57,333 bases of DNA from Agathobaculum desmolans ATCC 43058. GTDB lineage: Bacteria > Bacillota > Clostridia > Oscillospirales > Butyricicoccaceae. Positions 33,153 through 41,875 of this stretch are shown here, one piece after another (position 1 is the first letter of the stretch; every line of letters begins with the position of its first letter). Below the pieces are notes generated by a model. That model was not told the DNA's origin. It did no database searches and worked only from the letters and a program-made list of their open reading frames with translations. The position numbers were made by a program, and so were the translations under genes. Location: assembly GCF_000701665.1 (NCBI RefSeq), contig NZ_JNJN01000011.1:1-57333 (forward strand). The letters are read 5' to 3'.

Positions 33153-34646
33153 TTATACCTCGATTGCAGAGGCCAGCGTCATGATACGCTCCTGCGTGAA
33201 TTCATCGCGTGCAACCTCGCCGGAGAGATTGCCCTCACACATGACCATAATGCGGTCGCACACGCCCATCAGCTCCGGGATCTCGGACGAGATCATCACG
33301 ACCGCCTTGCCCTGCTGCACCAGCTTGCCGAGCAGCAGGTAAATATCGCGCTTGGCGCCAACGTCGATGCCGCGGGTCGGTTCATCCAAAATGATAATGT
33401 CCGGATCGTTCAGCAGCCACTTGGCAATAACGACCTTCTGCTGGTTGCCGCCGGACAGGTTGCCGACGATCTGATCGCCGGAAGGCGTTTTGATATTCAG
33501 CTTTTCGATATACTCCTGCGATGCGCTGCGCGCCTTGTTTTTGTTGTACAGGCCGCCCGTCAGCAGCTTTTCGATTGCTACCATGGCGATATTGTCATTA
33601 ACGCTGCCGCTCAGGTTCAGGCCGGTGACCTTACGGTCCTCGGTAATCAGTGCAACGCCCTCCTTGATGATATCCTTGGGCGAATGTACCTGTACCCGCT
33701 TGCCCTTGACAAAAATCTCACCTTCGGACAGCTTGTGCATGCCGAAAATACCTTCGACCAGCTCGCTGCGTCCCGCGCCGACCAGTCCGCCGATGCCGAG
33801 GATCTCGCCCTTGCGGACCGCAAAACTCACACCCTTGACCTTGTTGTCTTCGCGCACAATATTTTTCGCTTCGAACACCACATCGCCGATCTCAGCTTCG
33901 AGCTTAGGGAACACATCGGTGATCTCACGGCCAACCATCATCTTAATGAGCTGTGCCTCATCCATATCCTTGGTATCGCCCGAACCGATATATTGTCCGT
34001 CCCGGTAGACGCTGACGCGATCGCAGATCGAAAAAATCTCATCCATACGATGCGAGATATAAATCACCGCTACGCCCTGCGCCGTCAGCCGGCGGATGTG
34101 GCCAAATAACAGCTCAACTTCACGGTCGGTGATGGCGGCTGTCGGTTCGTCCATAATGATAACCTTTGCATTCAGCGAAATCGCCTTGATGATCTCGATC
34201 AGCTGGCACTGGGCAACGGTCAGGTTGCGCAGCCGCTCTTTAGGCGAAACATGCAGGCCGCATTCCGCAATCAGGCGCTGTGCCTCCTGTATCTCCGCTT
34301 TGGTATCCACCAACCCGTTTTTCTTCAGCTCTCGTCCGACAAAGATATTCTCAAACACGGTCATATCCAGAATCGGATTCAGCTCCTGATGGATCATTGC
34401 CACGCCTTGGTCCATCGCTTCCTTCGGACTGGAGGCGCGATAGGGTTTGCCGTCAAACAGGATCTCGCCGCCCTCATCCTTGGTATAGATCCCCATCAGT
34501 ATCTTCATCAGGGTGGACTTGCCTGCGCCGTTTTCCCCCATCAGCGCATGGACTTCGCCGGGCCTGACCTGTAGCTGCACATGGTCAAGCGCTTTGACAC
34601 CCGGAAAGGTTTTGCTGATATCTTTCATTTCCAGTATATACTCCAT
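33153..34646 (-). CDS. rbsA: Sugar ABC importer tandem ATPase (RbsA type)
   Basis: A 497-residue tandem ATPase. First half: Walker [24 protein letters not shown] in the signature region, Walker [11 protein letters not shown]. Second half: degenerate Walker [11 protein letters not shown], signature LSGGNQQKV, Walker [13 protein letters not shown], as is usual for RbsA. GGAGGG lies 10 bp before the ATG at 34646. First gene of the operon, preceded by three TTTGATAAAA-like sites. Its intact motifs contrast with the degenerate paralogue at 27159. Confidence 0.95.
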   Translation of the reverse strand: MEYILEMKDISKTFPGVKALDHVQLQVRPGEVHALMGENGAGKSTLMKILMGIYTKDEGGEILFDGKPYRASSPKEAMDQGVAMIHQELNPILDMTVFENIFVGRELKKNGLVDTKAEIQEAQRLIAECGLHVSPKERLRNLTVAQCQLIEIIKAISLNAKVIIMDEPTAAITDREVELLFGHIRRLTAQGVAVIYISHRMDEIFSICDRVSVYRDGQYIGSGDTKDMDEAQLIKMMVGREITDVFPKLEAEIGDVVFEAKNIVREDNKVKGVSFAVRKGEILGIGGLVGAGRSELVEGIFGMHKLSEGEIFVKGKRVQVHSPKDIIKEGVALITEDRKVTGLNLSGSVNDNIAMVAIEKLLTGGLYNKNKARSASQEYIEKLNIKTPSGDQIVGNLSGGNQQKVVIAKWLLNDPDIIILDEPTRGIDVGAKRDIYLLLGKLVQQGKAVVMISSEIPELMGVCDRIMVMCEGNLSGEVARDEFTQERIMTLASAIEV

Positions 34647-34684
34647 GCTTTGCTTCCCTCCTTGCACTTTCTTCTTTGAGATTA

Positions 34685-34777
34685 TTTTATCAAACTCCTG
34701 CCGATTCCAAAAGGGCTATTCTTTACATCAAGGGGGACAAATTCAAGGCGTTTGATAAAAACGTCATTTTCATCAAA
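34685..34777 (-). promoter_or_regulatory. Three TTTGATAAAA-like sites upstream of rbsA
   Basis: TTTTATCAAA at 34685-34694, TTTGATAAAA at 34751-34760 and TTTTCATCAAA at 34767-34777; the last two form an imperfect inverted repeat. They are candidate binding sites for the AraC-type response regulator. A convincing -10/-35 pair was not found. Confidence 0.5.
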
Positions 34778-34823
34778 TACTGAGTGATGCATTTGTATAT
34801 TTCGCCTGCGCCTCCCCCGTATT

Positions 34824-34843
34824 TGCGTGCACTTTTGCACGCA
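34824..34843. promoter_or_regulatory. Palindrome TGCGTGCA-CTTT-TGCACGCA
   Basis: Perfect 8-bp arms, about 180 bp upstream of rbsA. The GTGC/GCAC core recalls the palindromes beside the LacI-type gene at 15.6-16.0 kb, so that regulator may act here too. The flanking 150 bp up to 34991 shows nothing else. Confidence 0.45.
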
Positions 34844-34991
34844 TTTTCTCCACTGCACCCGACAGTCTTGATCGCCGCCGGACTGCCCGTACCATACAGA
34901 TACCCCAACCGCCCGGATGATATCCCGCCTTTCGGAAGGTTTTCTGCTGCCGTGTCACATACTGTGCCGCCATTTTACGTCATATAACAAA

Positions 34992-35936
34992 TCAGTGAAT
35001 ACCTGTATCGATACGGCGAAAGAGCACACGCGGCAGCAGGGCGTCCACTGCACTGCGTTCGGCAGCTTGCGAGCCGCTGCACATTACATTGGCTGCGCTG
35101 GCCGCAATCGCCAGACGGATGGTATCCGCTTCACTCATGCCCTGCTCCGCTGCAAAGACCAACGCTGCGACCATGCTGTCACCCGCGCCAACCGTACTGC
35201 CGACCGGAACGGATATCCCCTCTGCACGGTAAGCGCTGTCCGCGCTGACAAACAAAGCACCATCCCTGCCCATGGAAACAACCACACGCTCCACACCGCC
35301 CGCGATCAGCTCCCGCGCGGCAGCCAGCAATTCATCCGCCGTGGTGAGCGTGCGCCCCACCAAACGGGAAAGCTCATGGTCGTTTGGCTTGACCAGATAG
35401 GGTTTAGCCGCAAGGCCATGTGCCAACGCCTCCCCATCAGCATCCAGAAAAACCCGTGCCCCGGCAGCACGGCAAGCTGCTGTCCATACACCATAGGTAT
35501 CTGCCGACGCTCCTTGCGGCAGGCTGCCCGCCAGCACCACCAGATCGCCCGGACAGAGCATCTCCACCAGATCGGCACGCATCCGGTCGAGCACGGCAGA
35601 TGACACCGTCAGCCCCGGCTCATTCAATTCGGTATTGGTATGATTTTCCGGATCGACTGCCTTGATATTGGTACGTGTCTCCCCCTCGGTAAAAGTGAAG
35701 CGTCCCTCGACGCCCAGTTCCTGTATCGCATCCGCGATGCGCCGTCCGGACGCACCGCCCAGCACGCCGACCGCCGTGCTGACACCCCCAAGCTTGGCAA
35801 GAGCCTTAGAAACATTCAGTCCCTTGCCGCCCGGATCGATGCGCCAAGCGGTAATACGGTTAACCGTATCCAAAGAAAAATGGGGGATTTCCACGGTTTT
35901 ATCCAGCGCGGGGTTGAGCGTTACGGTAATAATCAA
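34992..35936 (-). CDS. fruK: 1-Phosphofructokinase-like PfkB kinase
   Basis: A 314-residue PfkB-family sugar-phosphate kinase: TLNPALDKTVEIPHF start, GGKGLNVSKALAKLG near residue 35, and the anion-hole motif VGAGDSMVAAL near 245. These fit the FruK/LacC group, which phosphorylate fructose-1-phosphate or tagatose-6-phosphate. A TTG at 35936 is taken as start because AGGAGG lies 7 bp upstream; the longer frame has no ribosome site. It is transcribed toward the rbs operon but separated by 200 bp. Confidence 0.88.
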   Translation of the reverse strand: MIITVTLNPALDKTVEIPHFSLDTVNRITAWRIDPGGKGLNVSKALAKLGGVSTAVGVLGGASGRRIADAIQELGVEGRFTFTEGETRTNIKAVDPENHTNTELNEPGLTVSSAVLDRMRADLVEMLCPGDLVVLAGSLPQGASADTYGVWTAACRAAGARVFLDADGEALAHGLAAKPYLVKPNDHELSRLVGRTLTTADELLAAARELIAGGVERVVVSMGRDGALFVSADSAYRAEGISVPVGSTVGAGDSMVAALVFAAEQGMSEADTIRLAIAASAANVMCSGSQAAERSAVDALLPRVLFRRIDTGIH

Positions 35937-36160
35937 GTCAAAACCTCCTGCGGTATGTGATATGTTGTATCCGAATGATATCTTTAGCATACTACGAACA
36001 ACATCTGGTTTCAACTGTTACGCCGTCCTGACCGGCAATTCCTCTTTCCCATTGCAGCAGCCGCATGGCATGCAAACAACGCACCATCGGCGCAGCCGTC
36101 CGATCGCTTATGGCAATATTTTCTCCCCCAAATGGCGGGCAGCTTTTGCACAAATGATAA

Positions 36161-36446
36161 AGACGGGTCTCCGCCCTTGCGAAGACCCGTCTGAGACTGT
36201 CAAAAAACTTCGTTTTTCCGACAATCTATGTTTGGACTTCGCCAAACATGAACGAGCAAAAAGTTCCTATGCAGAAACTTTTTCTCTCTCAAAGTATAAA
36301 AAGTCAGGCACATGTCCTGACTTTTTATGCATTTACGCTGCAAATGCTGTTTTACGCGCGCTGCCGCGCGTATTATGGGCATCCATATTAACAAAATACT
36401 TTTTCGACAAACTGAGACGGGTCTCCGCCCTTGCGAAGACCCGTCT
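36161..36446. repeat. Repeat element flanked by two identical hairpins, with an internal terminator
   Basis: AGACGGGTCT...AGACCCGTCT hairpins with the same loop occur at 36161-36192 and 36415-36446. Next to them lie inverted GAGACTGTC and GACAAACTGAG segments. Inside, at 36296-36328, is a terminator whose sequence and CTTTTTCTCTCTCAAAG leader match the one at 19304. It looks like a non-coding dispersed repeat or miniature element that supplies terminators. No gene lies within it. Confidence 0.7.
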
Positions 36447-36470
36447 GCTATGATTGCTTAAAAACAGCAC

Positions 36471-36875
36471 TTAATCCTTCAGCGCATTGCCCTTTCCATC
36501 AACATTGATCTTGCCAATCAGAAGCAGGATGCCCTCGACAAGACCCCAGATCCCTGAAACAATTGGCCCCATGAAGAAAAGAGCCCAGCCCACGGTTCCA
36601 AGCAGCACCTGAATGATCGCCTTCGTGGTGTAGCCAAGGTAAAAGTTGTGGATACCGAGACTACCCAAAAAGATGCCCAGCAGTCCGGCCACCATCTTGG
36701 ATTTCGATCCTTCTTTTTTGAGCGAACAGCCGCAGCTCAGGCACACATCAGCATTCGCGTTCGTCTCCTTTCCGCAATGCGGACAGAAAGACGTCCCTTT
36801 CTCCTTGTCACAGCCACACTTTACACAAACCACCGCATTTTCGTTCATTTCGGTACCGCAATTTCTGCAAAACAT
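36471..36875 (-). CDS. TM2-domain protein with two zinc ribbons
   Basis: A 134-residue protein. Two zinc ribbons (CRNCG...CVKCG and CPHCG...CLSCG) occupy residues 1-50. A TM2 domain follows: AGLLGIFLGSLGIHNFYLG, the conserved turn, then a second helix (WALFFMGPIVSGIWGLVEG). AAGGGGG precedes the ATG. Function unknown; such proteins are common in Firmicutes and may regulate membrane processes. Confidence 0.9.
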   Translation of the reverse strand: MFCRNCGTEMNENAVVCVKCGCDKEKGTSFCPHCGKETNANADVCLSCGCSLKKEGSKSKMVAGLLGIFLGSLGIHNFYLGYTTKAIIQVLLGTVGWALFFMGPIVSGIWGLVEGILLLIGKINVDGKGNALKD

Positions 36876-37017
36876 TATTATGCCCCCTTGATCCTTATGT
36901 TTTCTCTATTTTGATAGCAAAAGAAAACATTCTGCGCACATGAACGCCTGCATCTGCTCTCATTTATTTGATGATACCATTTTTTACACAATTATCAATA
37001 TGCCAGCTGCATAGGAT

Positions 37018-37806
37018 TTACTGCTTTTTCTCCTTCAAATCGTCCTCCAGATACACGGTTGCAGCCCAAGCAGTGATGAGACCCCCAAGCGGAAACAGCA
37101 GGATCGCCCAGTTATTGCCTGCGCTACGTACTGTGCGGCGTTCATATTCTGTATCCGTCACCTTGCTGCCATCTTTATTGTGCTTGATTGTGCCGTCTTC
37201 ATTATATACGTAGGTAATATCAGTAATATGATTCTCGCGCCGCGTTACAATGCCCGCATTCGGCAGTTGAAAGAAGAAGCCAATATTGCAGGCTGCGCTG
37301 ATGCCGACAGCCACGATTGCCGCCGTGACCCAGCGCTGATATTTCTTTTTGTGCGCAACTATTTTGCAAATAACAAAAACCGTTACCAAAACGCTGGGAA
37401 TCAGCAATTTCTGTGCCATCATGCTAAAAGGCAGCGCAAAAATTTGCAGCATATATGTCCCGATGACAAATCCATACAGCGGAACCGCTCCCGGAACGCT
37501 TTTCTTTGTTTTGATCTGCTCAATCAGCTTGGATATTGCAAACACCAGCAAAAGAAGGGAAATGATTGTCTTTACAGCTGATGAAACACTCCACACAACT
37601 GTCGGCACTTCCATAACCATAAAAAGCAGCGGAACGAAAAACGGCGAGTAAGCATAAAAGCCGATTACAATACCGAGCAAAGCCCATTTCACCGGCATTT
37701 TGTTGACCGGATTGCCCTTGACGATGCTTGTCTCTCTCCAGTAGCGGTTTACAGCCCAACTTGTGAGTATTGCTGCAACAGCCAAAAAAAAGAAGAGGTA
37801 CATCAT
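37018..37806 (-). CDS. Multi-spanning membrane protein, unknown
   Basis: A 262-residue protein with about seven hydrophobic helices (YLFFFLAVAAILTSWAV; WALLGIVIGFYAYSPFFVPL; TIISLLLLVFAISKLI and others) and a small extracytoplasmic-type insert with a tyrosine- and Asp-rich beta stretch (ITDITYVYNEDGTIKHNKDG). GGAGAAG precedes the ATG. The lipoprotein gene just upstream (37840) points the same way, so they may form a pair. No family recognised. Confidence 0.75.
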   Translation of the reverse strand: MMYLFFFLAVAAILTSWAVNRYWRETSIVKGNPVNKMPVKWALLGIVIGFYAYSPFFVPLLFMVMEVPTVVWSVSSAVKTIISLLLLVFAISKLIEQIKTKKSVPGAVPLYGFVIGTYMLQIFALPFSMMAQKLLIPSVLVTVFVICKIVAHKKKYQRWVTAAIVAVGISAACNIGFFFQLPNAGIVTRRENHITDITYVYNEDGTIKHNKDGSKVTDTEYERRTVRSAGNNWAILLFPLGGLITAWAATVYLEDDLKEKKQ

Positions 37807-37839
37807 TTTTATCTTCTCCTTTCTGCTTCACACTGAAAT

Positions 37840-38106
37840 TTAGTTTACGCTTACCCACGCAGCGTTTGTTCCTCTGTTTTCTACCAAATAGCATGGCGTA
37901 ACGCCAATGCCGATTCCATCATTTTCTGTTTTGACAATGGCAATCGTACCAGCGATTGTTATATCATCATTAATGGAGATAGCCTCCAACAGCTTCGCTG
38001 TAAGTGCTTCAGACCATATTTCTGCGTTCTCAACGAGATCCTTCCTTCCCCCTCCGCAAGCGCCTAATGTAAACATTATTGCAAGCGCAAGCATCAATGC
38101 GACCAT
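37840..38106 (-). CDS. Small lipoprotein, start probably frameshifted
   Basis: An 88-residue lipoprotein: ALMLALAIMFTLGACGGG signal with lipobox, then a small mixed domain with repeated isoleucine-rich strands (DDITIAGTIAIVKTEN). The ATG at 38106 is 14 bp from AGGTG, which is too far. The ATG at 38114, at ideal distance, reads MKKWSH and stops; one more A in the six-A run would give MKKMVALML, a normal lipoprotein start. So a one-base loss in the homopolymer, real or a sequencing error, is likely. Confidence 0.65.
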   Translation of the reverse strand: MVALMLALAIMFTLGACGGGRKDLVENAEIWSEALTAKLLEAISINDDITIAGTIAIVKTENDGIGIGVTPCYLVENRGTNAAWVSVN

Positions 38107-38289
38107 TTTTTCATTTTGTTCACCTCTTTTTGCATATATGATATCCGGAACCTAGTCAAATAGCAATATGCCAGCTGCATAGTTTTTCCATTTGTGTGCA
38201 TTTCCCGCCCCGAGTGCATCACGAAACGCCAACGCCGCCGGTTCAATTGCGCTTCTTGAGCAGAAAGAATCGCCGAAAAATAAAAAACG

Positions 38290-38330
38290 CCCCGGCACAT
38301 CTGCACATCCACAGCGCGTCGGGGAATTTT
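38290..38330 (+). terminator. Possible terminator
   Basis: CCCCG at 38290-38294 and CGGGG at 38320-38324 flank a GC-rich loop and are followed by AATTTTTT. The remaining 38158-38409 stretch carries no gene I can support. Confidence 0.4.
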
Positions 38331-38420
38331 TTGAAAAATCGATCCATTTTGGAGCCAATCGGCAAAAAAATGCCGTTCTACTTATAAATATCTTGCTCAA
38401 CTTTCAATGTATGTAAATAA

Positions 38421-38447
38421 AAAGCACCGAAACCACAAGATTTCGGT
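38421..38447 (-). terminator. Terminator of the tRNA-Ser gene
   Basis: On the minus strand ACCGAAA and TTTCGGT (38426-38432 and 38441-38447) form a stem followed by GCTTTTTAT, immediately after the tRNA. Confidence 0.8.
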
Positions 38448-38453
38448 ACTTCA

Positions 38454-38544
38454 TGGCGGAGAGTCAGGGATTTGAACCCTGGAGACGCTCATCACGCCTA
38501 CACGATTTCCAATCGTGCGCCTTCGACCACTCAGCCAACTCTCC
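38454..38544 (-). tRNA. tRNA-Ser (anticodon GGA)
   Basis: A 91-nt serine tRNA with encoded CCA. The acceptor stem is GGAGAGT paired with ACTCTCC. The anticodon arm CGATT-GGA-AATCG gives anticodon GGA, reading UCC/UCU. The long variable arm expected of class II tRNAs is present, and the T arm is CAGGG-TTCAAAT-CCCTG. No integrase or duplicated tRNA end was seen beside it. Confidence 0.96.
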
Positions 38545-39112
38545 AAGCCGAGCAACTGCTTTCGCAGAGAACGTAATATATTATATCGCAGTTCCTACTT
38601 TTCGTCAAGTGCTTTTTATATAAAATTTATACCGTGTGATACACAAAAGATATTGAAACATCAATACTTAAAAGTTACTATAATAAAATCGCATAAAACA
38701 GTCCCTATTTCAAGCAAATCACACTCAAAATGCGAACTTTCTCTTTCGGTAAATTGAGTCTTATGCTCGCTGCATCAGCTTTGCTGCCAGTACATTTTTT
38801 CTTTTTCACCAGCGTATTTCCCGTCGCTGTCAAGCCTGCCGCTATCCTAAAAACGAGCACAAATAATCAAAATATCATTTGACATTTTTATAAGCATCTT
38901 TTACATCAAATCGTTTTTGAATTTATGGCTTCCACCAATTTTTCACATTATCCATTGACAATCACTTAATATAGGATTATTCTGTTCACAAGAAATTCAC
39001 CTGTTCGACGAATATGTAAAAGGCGAATTATTTCAATGCAGCAAAATGAATCTCAATCACATGAGCGGTTTCAAGCTTATGATCAACAGTGACTTATAAT
39101 GAGGTGAGGTTA
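38545..39112. other. AT-rich intergenic stretch with a possible 50-aa exported peptide
   Basis: A frame at 38730-38882 on the plus strand reads MRTFSFGKLSLMLAASALLP and then a Phe-rich segment, like a signal peptide, but there is no ribosome site and the mature part is short. It may be a relic of an exported protein. No promoter stands out apart from an AT-rich background. Confidence 0.3.
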
Positions 39113-39748
39113 ATGCAAATAGGCATGGATATTGGCGTAAGAACAACGGGATATTCCAAAGCGTTCGGACATTCTCCATCACGTGAAAAGTCCACTGCTT
39201 CTATTTTTTCTATGCAAAACGGCGGACAAGTATCAAGCGATGATCCTATTTACTGGAAGGATTCTGTTGATGCTTTAGGGCACTCATATAAAGATGTGTG
39301 TAATCCTTATGACATCTTGGATCAATATAAAGAGTGGAAGCAAAGCCAACCCGAAATTGATGTCCCGAACGCTGGAGGCTGGACTGCCGCCAATATGCAA
39401 TTTTTACAGGAGCGCTATGGTGATATCGACAAGCTCCCTGTATTTAAGCGTCTGGAACTGATTGACGTTTTGCAAAAGATGAATATTATTAACTGCAGCG
39501 AAAACGAATTAGAATCCAAACTCATACCGGGCGGAACAGCTATTGGTCAGGATGGTTATCGCGCTGTCGCTATTGATATTGGCGGCACCATTGTCTCCTT
39601 GGAAAACGGTCAGTCCTATAAAAACAAAGCTGAATATTGGAGCCATTATAATAGCTTTTCCGAATTCGAAAAACGTTTTTGGGGAGACTCTCCGCTAAAC
39701 TCTCTTATTACCCTTGATGATGTTCTCAAATGGGCGGAAAGTTTTTGA
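39113..39748 (+). CDS. Hypothetical protein of 211 residues
   Basis: GAGGTGAGG precedes the ATG at 39113 (MQIGMDIG). The protein is soluble, mid-acidic, with aromatic-rich segments (GGWTAANMQFLQERYGDIDK; SHYNSFSEFEKRFWGDSPLN) and no Cys pairs. The sequence AVAIDIGGTIVSLENG near residue 155 looks like a beta turn and not an ASKHA kinase motif, since the other kinase motifs are absent. No family recognised; it stands alone. Confidence 0.7.
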   Translation: MQIGMDIGVRTTGYSKAFGHSPSREKSTASIFSMQNGGQVSSDDPIYWKDSVDALGHSYKDVCNPYDILDQYKEWKQSQPEIDVPNAGGWTAANMQFLQERYGDIDKLPVFKRLELIDVLQKMNIINCSENELESKLIPGGTAIGQDGYRAVAIDIGGTIVSLENGQSYKNKAEYWSHYNSFSEFEKRFWGDSPLNSLITLDDVLKWAESF

Positions 39749-39853
39749 TCTCTATTCTATTCAATGCTTCAAATATTCAATACTTCAAAAGATTTTCAGT
39801 TTATATCCGAGAATTTTGCAATAACTGCAATGAACGTTTTGAAACAGTCATGA

Positions 39854-40054
39854 CATACGCTGCACAGCCGCGTAGCCAGCGCCGCTTTTGCCAGTGTATT
39901 TGCCGTACTGCTGATTACGTCCTACGCAGTTCTGCCGCAGTCGAAGTTTGAAGCGCCAAGCAGCACCGAACCGGGTGCAATAGATTTTGACAACAGCACA
40001 GCATATCTCAAGCAAGATCATGTGGGGAATATTGGATTGGCCTTTGAACGATGA
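39854..40054 (+). pseudogene. Relic of an M56/BlaR1-type membrane protein
   Basis: A frame without start reads LHSRVASAAFASVFAVLLIT, SYAVLPQSKFEAPSS and ends AYLKQDHVGNIGLAFER at 40054. This resembles the last membrane helix and tail of M56 metallopeptidase sensors. The rest of the gene is missing, so it is a 3' remnant. Confidence 0.5.
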
Positions 40055-40093
40055 AGAAATGATTAAGGGGGATGCCTATGATTGCATTAAAAA

Positions 40094-40157
40094 ATCCACA
40101 TAAAACCGAAAGGCAGAACACCTCACCGCATTAGCGGTGTGCCGGATTTATGTGGAT
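40094..40157. repeat. Nested inverted repeat, possible structured RNA or MITE
   Basis: ATCCACATAAA at 40094-40104 is inverted at 40147-40157. Inside, ACCGC-ATTA-GCGGT forms a second hairpin. The 64-bp unit could fold as a stable RNA or be the trace of a miniature element. It sits downstream of the M56 relic and before a small membrane gene. Confidence 0.55.
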
Positions 40158-40268
40158 ATAGATAGTATAGCTGATTTTATAGTATATCACAAGTTTATCA
40201 TACAGATTCTCAATGACTAATATATAAAATGATTTAGGCAATTTTGTTAATATCAACAAGGAGAATAT

Positions 40269-40469
40269 ATGATCTATCGCAAATTGATTAAAGCTATCTG
40301 CTTGATAGCTTCACCCTATATCGCATTTGCCTTAGCTGGAAAATATACATTCAGCACTCCGCTACCTCAGTTCACACATCATACTGGCGATATATTAGGT
40401 ATTCTCAACTGTGTTTCGCTATATTGGATTATAACTATTATTTTTCGTGAAAAACAAACTAAGGAGTAA
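40269..40469 (+). CDS. Small membrane protein of 66 residues
   Basis: AAGGAGA precedes the ATG. Two hydrophobic helices, LIKAICLIASPYIAFALAG and GILNCVSLYWIITIIF, with basic N- and C-termini. No known family. It could be a small quorum-peptide-like or transporter accessory protein, but nothing near it supports either. Confidence 0.6.
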   Translation: MIYRKLIKAICLIASPYIAFALAGKYTFSTPLPQFTHHTGDILGILNCVSLYWIITIIFREKQTKE

Positions 40470-40536
40470 ATTTAGAAAAAGCGAATGCATACAGTACGAA
40501 ACGATAACAGAGCTCTATCCCATCTTTCAGAAGAAT

Positions 40537-40573
40537 ATACTCTGCGGTCAGTATCGAAATGACCGCAGAGTAT
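40537..40573 (+). terminator. Stem-loop after the 66-aa gene
   Basis: ATACTCTGCGGTCA and TGACCGCAGAGTAT are perfectly inverted (14 bp, 9-nt loop). The T tract is weak. Confidence 0.65.
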
Positions 40574-40756
40574 AGAAAGTATATTTACAAGGGGATACTC
40601 TGATTCACGAAAAAACTCTTCATTTCCACAAAATCATTAAGAGCCACAAGATACTCTCCAACATGTGACAACAAGTTCATTGCGCATATTACTTTAATAA
40701 CAGCCACAGCATTCATTGCTGCGGCGATACTTTCTACCGAGTGTGGGGGTGATGGT

Positions 40757-41071
40757 GTGTCGACTTGGATTCTCGTAACATTGTCCGCTATAGCCAGCAT
40801 ATGTTTGAAACATCTCAAGCAGCTGCAAAATATGCAAAGAAAATGGACTGATCGGTTACGTGTATCTTCGCTTTCTCGATCGCAATTATGGTTATGCAGC
40901 AGAGCGATATTACCTATGTTGCTTATCGATTTCTGCATTGCGGACTGGTTTCCAACCATATCAATGCCAATCGGCTGTATCATTGCTATCTTTACGGCAT
41001 ATACCGTTATTCAATGTGCGGTGTTCTTATTTTCTTTGGCAGCATACGAGGTCGTCACAGAAAATAAATAA
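40757..41071 (+). CDS. Possible membrane protein of 104 residues
   Basis: A GTG at 40757 follows GGGGGTG at 4 bp. The frame has hydrophobic segments (WILVTLSAIASICL; LPMLLIDFCIADWF; AVFLFSLAAYEVV), and it is open without a start for 150 bp upstream, with similar hydrophobic content. It may be the 3' end of a decayed membrane gene. A terminator follows at 41091. Confidence 0.35.
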   Translation: MSTWILVTLSAIASICLKHLKQLQNMQRKWTDRLRVSSLSRSQLWLCSRAILPMLLIDFCIADWFPTISMPIGCIIAIFTAYTVIQCAVFLFSLAAYEVVTENK

Positions 41072-41090
41072 TGTTCTAAGATTTGCAGCA

Positions 41091-41126
41091 AAAAAGATCA
41101 CAGGCAAATGTCCTGTGGTCTTTTTT
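41091..41126 (+). terminator. Rho-independent terminator
   Basis: AAAAAGATCACAGG and CCTGTGGTCTTTTT form a strong stem with a T tract, ending the 40757 reading frame. Confidence 0.85.
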
Positions 41127-41262
41127 ACGCTCCTGTATCTGTAAGGACGGCAGTTTATATATCATCTTGCAAGAACTTTTTCTTTCACATGGGACACTTT
41201 TTCTGATAATACGCAGCGTGTAAACACTGCGAGACACCCATGGGATACCGCAAGACGCAAAA

Positions 41263-41292
41263 GAGAGGGAACCGGTTTCCCTGTTCCCTCTC
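41263..41292 (-). terminator. Terminator behind the rubrerythrin tail
   Basis: GAGAGGGAAC and GTTCCCTCTC (10 bp perfect) are followed on the minus strand by TTTTGCG. It is the native terminator of the gene whose end is at 41318. Confidence 0.8.
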
Positions 41293-41317
41293 AAAAGTGC
41301 TTGTTTATCCGGTTTTA

Positions 41318-41380
41318 TTAGCCGAAGTAACGCTGCAGCAGGCCCTCGAAAGCCTTGCCGTGGCGAGCCTCGTCCGGTGA
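41318..41380 (-). pseudogene. C-terminal tail of a rubrerythrin-like gene
   Basis: The minus strand reads SPDEARHGKAFEGLLQRYFG then a stop at 41318, matching the end of rubrerythrin/NADH-peroxidase-type diiron proteins, where the Glu-x-x-His pair binds iron. Homology stops abruptly at about 41380, where mobile-element-like sequence begins. The rest of the gene is not in the window, so the island to the right probably entered at this 3' end or cut the gene. Confidence 0.6.
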
Positions 41381-41513
41381 CAGATTGCACTTTATGCAAC
41401 GATCCGTCCATACTGAGAACTCAGCGTATTCCAATTAAATCGTGCCCACACTTTGCCCACAAAAAACACGCTCTGCAAATCCAGTACCGAGTCAGGCTCC
41501 ACAGGGGAAATGC

Positions 41514-41819
41514 TTACTTATTCTGGCTCGCTGCTGATTTAGCTTTGGATCGGTGCCGCGTGGCTTTTTTAGTCACGTGATCGTACTCGATAATACCGGC
41601 ATCCATATCACGAATAAAGTCCTCTACCGCGATGGTAGCCACCTTGGTGCTGCCCAGCTTGACCGCCCGCAGCAGCTTGACACTGATTAGGTCATACACC
41701 ATGTTCTTATTGACCTTCAAAATCTTCGCTACCTGTGGGACCGTCAGAAACTCACAGTTGGTCTGGCGTACTTCTTCTACCGCAGCTCGGGTTTGTTCGT
41801 TCATTGCATTCATGCTCAT
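41514..41819 (-). CDS. Excisionase-like HTH protein (first copy)
   Basis: A 101-residue protein with a MerR/HTH_17 excisionase core: FLTVPQVAKILKVNKNMVYD then LISVKLLRAVKLGSTKVATI. A basic tail (THKKATRHRSKAKS-like) could bind DNA. Such Xis proteins bend DNA for excision of integrative elements. Its paralogue is at 42819. No integrase is adjacent. Confidence 0.8.
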   Translation of the reverse strand: MSMNAMNEQTRAAVEEVRQTNCEFLTVPQVAKILKVNKNMVYDLISVKLLRAVKLGSTKVATIAVEDFIRDMDAGIIEYDHVTKKATRHRSKAKSAASQNK

Positions 41820-41875
41820 GCACCTCCTACAAAAAGTATAGATGGCGCAGGAGCATTTCGCAAAAAATTACACGT

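Noticed and set aside
31099-33342. A very long open frame on the plus strand opposite the sugar-binding protein and permease genes
   Set aside because: It mirrors GC-rich coding sequence on the minus strand, has His/Arg-rich low-complexity composition, no ribosome site and no family motif.
38454-38544. tRNA-Ser as attachment site of the 41-44 kb island
   Set aside because: No duplicated tRNA 3' end and almost 3 kb of unrelated sequence between them.
39113-39748. ROK/ASKHA sugar kinase, suggested by IDIGGT
   Set aside because: Only one short match; other phosphate and adenosine motifs are absent and the protein is too short.
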